From: Azolla caroliniana | Taxonomy: Eukaryota > Polypodiophyta | Assembly (NCBI GenBank): GCA_043228905.1 | Contig: JBHGNT010000014.1 | Coordinates: 12,710,001-12,774,000 of the forward strand | Reading direction: 5' to 3' | Length of the DNA: 64,000 bases | Shown here: in pieces, positions 56,408 through 64,000 of the stretch | How positions within the stretch are numbered: the first letter of the stretch is position 1 | Layout of the letters: the number at the start of each line of letters is the position of its first letter | Position numbers and translations under genes: made by a program | Notes under the pieces: model-generated | Seen by the model: only the letters and a program-made list of their open reading frames with translations | What the model was told of the DNA's origin: nothing | Databases searched by the model: none

Positions 56408-59400
56408 TTAGCTGGAAGAACTTACACTGTCAGAGAATTGTGGGCTCGGTATATCATCTATCATGCATCCTGAATACCATGTAAAATCTAATGATGCGGA
56501 GACATCAGAAAATGCAGAGCTAATCAACACTGGGGACGCATTGCTGTCTTTGCAATCAAACCCTGGAAATAGCATGACATATATATATATATACTTATGT
56601 AGCACTGAGAAACTTGAAGGAATTACAAGTGCAAAAATGGGGAAACATTTTATGTAAAAATACCCCACTTGAGTTATGTGCCAAATTTCTCCAAAATTTA
56701 CCTAAGCATCCCTCCCAGCTCTGTAGTAGTAATTTGGGCAAAACAATGGGGATTTACTGAAGACCAGAAACTACCCTTTAGTGATATAAATTTTATTATA
56801 TTTAGGGGTATGCTGGTAAGTTTTTTTTATTTAAGGGTATTCCATCGTATACCCAAAACAAGCTAGGAATATTTTGGTGTTTTGACCTACCTAGTTAAGT
56901 TTTTGAAGCAAAGTATTCTGGTAATTGTTTACTTCTTCTTGTAGAGAGCATGGGGTACTCTGCCTATGTTTTTATCAGAGAGGTATCGTCATAAATATCT
57001 AAAATGTCAGGTGGTTTCTTTGAAGAAAGAAAAGCTCAAGAAAAACAAACCTTGACCATTAGTATTGGAGTAGACACCTTCCACTTCGTCATCCGTAGCC
57101 ATGATTGCTTGATTTACTTGAACAGATGTGAAACAGTCATTCTGTGCTGATGTAGAATCATCGCCTTGATGACTTCCTATATTACTTGATGAACTACACT
57201 CCAATCCTTCTTGTTCATGTCTTATTTTCCATGATCTTTCACGAAGAATAACAGGGGTACCTATTCCAACCTCATGTTGCTCATGGTGATGGGCTATTTC
57301 TTCATCAATGCGGAATATAGATGTAATTTGACTGAAACAAAGAAAGAAGACATTTGAGGTTTTGAATCATTAAGTCATTATGAATGAGAGAAAGAAATGT
57401 TGTTGATTGTTTTCTTGATATAAATCTCACCTTCCATATGGACTGTAGTGTAGATCTTTTCCTTCAAAACATGCATTAATTACTTCTCCATGTTTTGGAT
57501 GTTCTATATCATAGTTATGTGTTTGCAGATTCTTGCTAACCTCTGTTCTTGCCCAATCAAATGGCTGCAATTAATAGATATAACCATATCAATATACAGA
57601 TCAATCTCTGTATGCGGTTAAAATAATATTAACATCTAAATGACACACAAAACGTTTCAGATGTTATGGAAGCTTCTCAAAAATCATACCGTAGAAACTG
57701 TCTAATATGTTTATTAAGACTGAGGTAAAACGTGTATTTCAATATTAATGCATACGAAATGAATCAGAATCTATCATAGGATAAGCGTTTTGCGTCATTC
57801 ATTTGTCATGAACATGATAAAATTCATAGGTCAAGAAAACCTACCTTCCAAACATCATTGGTGCAACCCCACAACTTCATGGCATCGTTATGACCAATAA
57901 CAGAATTTGAAAGAGTAATATTCTGAGAAAGAGAAGGGGGGAGTCTTGGTGGTGTTATTATTTCTTGAGGTAAGTCCAGAATATTAGCATTATCTGCAAA
58001 GTAAAACATAGAACAATTTGCCTATAAATTAGATATAATATATATGATTATAATATGCATATTGAGCCATAGAAACATATTGCATACAAATTAGATACCA
58101 ACTATATGAGTATGAACTGCACTACCGTAGTTCACATATACACAACAGGATATCTAATATATGGATATTCTCAAAACATTATGCAATAGAAATATATTGT
58201 AGACAAAGAAGATATTAAATATGTGTATAACCCACACACTATACCATTGAAATATATTGCAGACAAGTATACATGTGGAGAGAACAAGAGAATGGGATTG
58301 AAGTTATTCCTTAGGGAGCACAAGAGTGATTGTTATCAAAGTTACGTTGAATCAAACCTTCATTCACAATGGACTTTTTGCCAAGACAATAATTGTTGGC
58401 TTTTGTTTGCTCTGTTTCAGAGTGCTGAAAAGGTTTCAAATCACAATGTGTAAACGATTTGCGGGGTTTTCTGGAATGTACAGGATGAGCACGATCTGCC
58501 ATGCTTTGTTCAGATTTCCAAGTTGGTATTGTCTTTTTGTTATGAAGATGGCTCTGCTTTTGTAGATTTGTGAGCTCATTACAACCGTCATTCAACCTAG
58601 GACATGTAAATAAATCAGTAAGCCACTTTCCACAAAAACTTATCCTGAAAAAAAGGTCAAAACACCATCTAAAAGGATCCCTAAAACATTTCTCAATCAA
58701 AACACAGTTTAAAAATGGAAGGGATCACAGTTTCCCAATCAAATGGCCTCCAAAAGCTCTTGTGAGATGTGACAAAAAGAAATATTAAATATATCTTCAC
58801 CAGCTGACGATTCTTGTAACCATCTCTTGCATTAGTACCTATATACATCTTGAGTTAGGCTTATCAAATCACTTACTTATATCATGCAATTACAAGAGAC
58901 ACACTGTAGTCAACATTGTCTTCTCCAGCTAAGCGTATTACATCATTCTTTTCTACCATTGAAGCCAACATTATTTTGCAATTTTATTATCAAGCTGCAT
59001 ATACTTGCCTGCTTCTCTTATTAATGGTGTTGCTGATTGGCTCCAAAACCCTTCTACAAGATGCAATTTTTCCTGCCTCTGCATCGTTTTGGTTTGATAT
59101 ACCTAGTTTCTTTGCTTCCTTCTTGCCCAATGCAGAGAACCGGTTTTTCACTGCATTGTCAGTTCTGCGCAGACACAATTTCATTTACTATATGTTACTA
59201 TCTATATGCATTACTGAATAAAAACACATAGAAATGGCCTCAATAGAAACAACAAACTTTTCTTTATCCCCCCAAATAGCCCCTTAAGTTTGTTTTATTC
59301 CAAAAAATTTCACAGTCAACTCAAAAGAGAGAAATAGGGGACGAACTGGCTATAGAGGTGGGGAGGGGTATTCTGGTAAATAACCCACAAGTAAGAAAAA

Positions 59401-61484
59401 GAAGGGATATTTTGATTATTATGCCTATGTGAAGAACTACCTGCCAGGCACGACTTTCGCTATTTCTGTCCATCTGTTGCCAAACTTCCGTTGTGCCTAT
59501 CATCATTACATTATATTCTCATCAGAATCCGGATATAAGAACAACAAATTAAGATGAAATTATGTATTCCATGCACAAAACCTCTAGTAATAGTTGATCT
59601 TCTTCTGGTGACCAGCCGCCCTTCTTGAAATCTACACTTAGGTAAGTATTCCATCTATTCAATAAATAAAGATCCGTTAGGGCCAAGATGATCAATAGAA
59701 TGTATACTATCTGGTAGATATGAAGTATAGTTTCTTCTTACCGGCGCCGGCACTGACGACTAGTTTTGTTGTGGAATTGGGCTGCAATAACTGACCATCT
59801 GCACATGTGTAGATGCAAGGGGAATATAACTCATGAGACAGAAAAAGGGAAAAGAGAAACACCTTCAAAAGATTCCTAAGCTTTTCTTTTTATTTCCTTA
59901 AAATGCTCCCCACTTTTCCTCATTTTCCCCGATGCACTTGGTCAACTCTCAAAAGAGCAAGTGATTTCTCACGGGTCTATATGCTATTTGAGCAGTTATA
60001 TGGTCAAATTGCTATATTTTTCTCTCATTTGGGAGTTAAGTGAGGGCATTTGAGAAGACAACAGAAACTCAGGTATTTCCCAGGTTTTCCCAAGAACCAA
60101 AAGGCCCAAATTTTATGAAACAAGTCATGGCTAACAAAAACCTACTTTTCAATTCCATAAGTTCCCACAGCATTTCTCAGAACCTCATCTTCCTGCATTG
60201 ATTTAATAAGCAAAGAATGTAAGAAATCAGTGACAATTAGCAATAAAGTAAATAAGATGGTATTCCTTGCATATGACAACTTATGTGTGATATCACATTA
60301 AAGTTCATTTCATGATGCTATAACAAATTTTGTGAAACAACAATTCTATTGAGACAGACTAAATAATATGTCTAGCTCATTGATTTACAGACATCTACTA
60401 TTAAGGAATGAAAAGAAGGACCAACCCTCATGGGATTGATGACACAACATAAAATTTTGGGAATTTATAAAGAAAAAGAGAATTATGAAGGATCAGGACA
60501 CCATGCAGCATGAATCATGTAATATGCAGCATCAGTGAAAATGTTGCTTGAATCAAATCCTATGTAATATGAACCCATTTCCATGTGTTCATTTAGATGT
60601 ACTTTTTGAATGGTCTATGTTCCTAATTGAACTTAGGTATAGGAAAACCAAGTTTTTGTGTAGTTTTCACTTATGATTCGTCTCAATGTTTTGGTCTGAA
60701 TTCATCATACGTTTTGAATGCTGTTGTGTAGTTTGCACTTGTGGCGTAGGAACTTGGTAAATTTCAGATGATTTTAAAAACAAAAAAACTCAAAATGCCG
60801 AGTTGTAGATGAAGGTTTACTACATTTCTGTAAAAAAAATGTTTTTAAGATTACAGCGTTCTGATGTTTTTTACAAATTTTTAGTAACAAATTACAATAT
60901 TCCTCAAGTCTGTACGAGACTAACAAGATTATTGGAATGAGTCAATGCTCTGAACAGCACTTGAAGTTATTCCTTAACAAGAATAACTCAGCATTTGAAT
61001 GTCCTTACTAATAGCTAGCTCAGCATTTGAAGGGTTTTTCAAATCTACACTGTCTCAAACAATGTAACTATTCAACATTTGGAAGTCTCTAAAGTCTTAA
61101 TTTCCAAACTCTAAAGTTGACTTGGGAGTAGCAAAAGTGCAAATTGCACTGTTCTTCTATTCAGCATATGAAGTTCGAGTTCACATTGCAAATGCAAATT
61201 ACACTTGTATTCTACAGTTCATGCTTTACATGCAACTGTAAATCTTCCCACGTAATGGGCAGTTTTTGTGGCAAATCACACAAAGCTCAAGCATTTTCGA
61301 ACAATTGCAGGAACAATTTACCTAGAGAATACATATACGTAAAATATTTCAGAAGTTTGGGATAAGAAAAACAAACCTGATCAGTCCAAGTAACAAAATG
61401 GCGGTCCGTGGAAGATTTATCGCTGGTATCAGAAGGAGAGGGACGAATCATTCTCAGAAGAGAAGGAGACAAATGAGGTCCCAT
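56408..61484 (-). CDS. R2R3-MYB transcription factor, FOUR LIPS/MYB88-like
   Basis: Exons on the - strand: 61,377-61,484, 60,146-60,192, 59,742-59,798, 59,582-59,654, 59,441-59,496, 59,103-59,164, 58,801-58,825, 58,358-58,596, 57,845-57,993, 57,431-57,564, 57,051-57,331 and 56,408-56,562. All are GT..AG and phases add up to 461 residues. R2 and R3 occupy about residues 29-131, with VTWTDQEDEVLRN, SRQCRRRWNTYL, GGWSPEEDQLLLEAQ and GRTDNAVKNRF. These match the FLP/MYB88 type, which in Arabidopsis limits divisions in the stomatal lineage. The C-terminus keeps IPSPQFSDS, also typical, but ends soon after. The 25-base seventh exon rests mainly on phase and splice signals and is the least certain. 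The middle region is poorly conserved. Confidence 0.85.
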
Positions 61485-62044
61485 AGATTCTCATTTATTC
61501 TACTTTTGTTCTTACAAATCAGAGATTTAACGTATGCTCCGTTTTTTACACAGATCCGGAAGAAGTGAAGAACTCCATTGATTCATAAACATTGTTGTCC
61601 AGAAGCGTCACAGATTATAGGAAGAAATTGTCGCTCAGAAATGCTGATTTGGCCTTTTCTCCTGCGGATCTGTGTCAAAAAATATTACCAAGCCTTTCAA
61701 AATGCCGCAATTCCGATCCACGCACCTTGTCTTCCAATCGAAATTGGAGGATAAGGCGACGGAATTGGGAGGAAAGGAGGTGCAGGAATGGATCGAAAAG
61801 AAAGATTGGCGGAGGAAGTGGAGATGGAAGGCGTTGCAGGGAAATTCACACTGCCGAGAGGATTGGTGGAGGACGAGCGGCGACGAGATTGTGCAGATTG
61901 TGCAGGGGATTGATGATCGGGAGGGAGACAAGGATCAGAAGAAGCAGAAGCAGAAGAAGCAGAAGCAGGAGGAGGAATGCGAGGGAAAAGACCGAATTTT
62001 CTTTGCTTTTGTTTTTTGGGTTTGAATTCATTGGCGTCTTTCCC
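61485..62044. other. Upstream flank of the MYB gene
   Basis: The MYB promoter and leader should lie here. Both strands have long open frames because stops are rare, but none shows a domain or agrees with splice signals. I see no clear TATA box. Confidence 0.5.
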
Positions 62045-62047
62045 GCC

Positions 62048-62340
62048 CTTTTTCTGCTTTTTCTGCTTTTCTGCTTTTTCTGCTTTTTCTGCTTTTGTCT
62101 TTTTGCTTCTTTGCTTTCTGCTTTTCTCTCCTTGCTTCTTTGCTTTCTGCTTTTCTCTCCTTGCTTTTTTGCTTTCTGCTTTTCTCTTCTTGCTTCTTTG
62201 CTTTCTGCTTTTCTCTCCTTGCATGTTTGCAGCTTATTTGCTTCTTCTTTTATATGCCTTTTGCTTTTCTGCCCCTCGCGTTTTTGCTTTTTGCTTTTCT
62301 GCCTTCTGCCTTCTGCTTTCTGCTTTTTGCTTTTGGGCTC
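62048..62340. repeat. CT-rich tandem arrays upstream of the MYB gene
   Basis: A run of 10-11 bp 'ctttttctgc' units (62,048-62,100) passes into four copies of a 29-bp unit starting 'tgctttctgcttttctc' (near 62,112, 62,141, 62,170 and 62,199). More irregular units follow. Lys/Gln-rich frames on the - strand and Phe/Leu-rich frames on the + strand are by-products. Confidence 0.9.
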
Positions 62341-64000
62341 CCCCGTTGACTCTAGAGTGTGTTTGATCCGATTCGACACTATGTATTATTACCGCCGAAA
62401 AGGCAAGAGTGTGCGCATGCGTGCGCGGTGTGTGAAATCTCTCTTCTTCTCCCAGAAAAGAAAGCCCGATGTGTTGTTGATCTTTACACGCCCCGCCTAA
62501 TCTCGTGGTTTTTTTTTCCGTGCTCGCCTAGGCATCCACGATGTTTGTGAAACCACATCTATCTCTGTTTTCCGACAGCAGCAAGTGTCCATCCCCTGCT
62601 TGTTCAGTTTTCATCTTGTCCCTTCCCTTCCATTGAGGGAAAAATAAAACGCAATGTGAATCCGTCTTCTTGCTTCTTCCAGGACCGAATTGCTCAACTT
62701 AATGTCGAACTGCCTCCCTTTATCATGTTTCTCGACACCACGTTCTCGTAAATTGGGTGTAAACTCGCCCTACAATGTTTTGAAAGAAAAGAAAAAAATG
62801 GAATCATCAATGAAACACAATTCGAGCTAAAGGTGGTTGCATCTTTCAACTTCTCGATTCAAAAAATAATAATTTAATTTAATTTGAACAACGGAAAAAA
62901 AGCATCGCTTTACTTTGTCCATACATTATGTATGTCAGGAGACTTTAGATGCCTCCGCAATTAATTATTGTTTTATACAACCAATAGTTTGCATTTTACG
63001 AAAGGCTAAAAGAACAAGCATCAATAAACAAACATGACGATGTAGTGATAAAGCTCATGCACTGCAACACTAAGCTTGTGATGAACACATCTCATACTCA
63101 TAGCCTCCTCTTGACAACTGCCAACATTCTTGTAGTCCGAAATCGTCCTCCCTTCCGTACATTTGTGTGTATGTGTATGTTTCACACACTGCATTGTTAC
63201 ATCTTCATAAACATATAGATTTAGGACCGAATTTGTTTGTAGGTCTCCAATAGTAACTAGACAAATGCATAGATTTTATATCGTTCTCGACGCACATTGG
63301 TGATCTATAGAACCCAAGGTAAAACATTTTCATACAATGTGAGCGAAGTTCATAAGCGACTTCTTGATGCTCGAGAAACTTTTTACCTGATGAATGTTGT
63401 AATTAAGCGATGCATACTACGACTAAGAGAAAATAATCCAATCATTGTCCTTCCAGATGTCATAATTGTGATAGCTCGGTTACATATGCTCATGTTTACA
63501 TGCTCAAACACGCAAATTAAGATTAATGTAAAACTTAGAACCACAACACAAGCAAACTCTCAACTACTCATTAAATGTTAGTCATAGTAAATAATGTTTA
63601 CCACGCTTGGGGATTTTGAGAACCGGATGCAAGCATATTATTGTTTATCTTTATCTTGCTTACAAAATCAAATATAATGATATTGTACAATCCACTTATA
63701 GGAGAGTAATACAACCGTTGTTTATGATTATACACTTTATCCCTTTAAATAAGAAGACAATCTATTGTATTATTTGACCATAACCGTGCTCGCTTCGTTA
63801 CACAATATACAATATGCGTTATGTTTCTTAACTAGAAACACTCTTATCTTAAGCGACCAAATCCAATTAACTAATGTTATCACTTCTTGTTATTAGCACT
63901 AATACGAAGAGAAAGAAATTTTGGTGTCTCCAAGTGTCAGGTGAGATATCATCCTTACAAAACAAAACTCGTTAAAGTCATGTTTTCCATATATATTGAT
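62341..64000. other. AT-rich intergenic DNA, no gene seen
   Basis: No domain-bearing frame, RNA gene or terminal repeat is visible. A 94-codon frame at 63,297-63,581 has no recognisable features. Confidence 0.55.

Noticed and set aside
58880-58990. Possible MYB exon encoding VEKNDVIRLAGED
   Set aside because: No choice of splice sites gives the phases needed between exons 6 and 8, while the 25-base exon at 58,801-58,825 does.
61592-62500. 302-codon + strand frame and several overlapping - strand frames
   Set aside because: They arise from a CT-rich tandem array without stops and give Phe/Leu-rich or Lys/Gln-rich low-complexity protein.
63297-63581. 94-codon open frame
   Set aside because: Length expected by chance here; no family signature.

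Overview
The window looks like nuclear DNA from a land plant. It carries three intron-containing genes of plant type: a xyloglucan endotransglucosylase/hydrolase (XTH), a DHH/DHHA1 phosphoesterase, and a FOUR LIPS/MYB88-like R2R3-MYB. These sit in AT-rich, microsatellite-rich intergenic DNA around a large stack of L1-type, Ty1-copia and Ty3-gypsy retroelements. The heavy nesting suggests a large genome. A fern or other non-angiosperm vascular plant is my guess, but the sequence alone does not settle the lineage.

Layout. Positions 1-6.6 kb hold no gene, only decayed LINE-like sequence. The XTH gene (four exons, + strand) spans 7,713-9,977. From 10 to 14.3 kb there is gene-free DNA with decayed LINE pieces and one long hairpin (13,761-13,873). 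A 261-bp tandem duplication carrying a tRNA-like SINE follows at 14.39-14.9 kb. From about 14.94 to 50.16 kb lies the nest. An L1-type LINE on the - strand is the base layer. It is split by gypsy element A (15,344-22,640, +), gypsy element D (23,330-40,860, +) and copia element F (43,031-48,536, -). Element D is itself split by copia element B (24,430-29,809, -) and gypsy element C (31,230-38,535, -). Each LTR element has recognisable LTRs and a short target duplication. Removing B or C together with one target copy restores D's reading frame.

The DHH phosphoesterase gene (seven exons, + strand, 50,454-54,469) begins directly beside the nest, and its leader is a tandem duplication of a (CT)n module also found on the other side of the nest. 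Between it and the next gene, at 55,158-55,793, is a rearranged copy of part of XTH intron 3 fused to XTH 3' flank. The MYB gene (- strand, 12 exons whose phases all agree, 461 residues) spans 56,408-61,484. The last 2.5 kb holds only a CT-rich tandem array and AT-rich sequence.

The most interesting signals are in the two related gypsy elements A and C. Both end gag-protease on the same GGATTTTTAR sequence, and the -1 frame across that stop is conserved into pol, which suggests programmed frameshifting. Both carry an atypical protease motif (DHGS) and an atypical reverse transcriptase box (FLDD), and both sit between palindromic ACGT target duplications. The three host genes show no sign of acting together; they appear to be ordinary neighbours separated by transposon growth.
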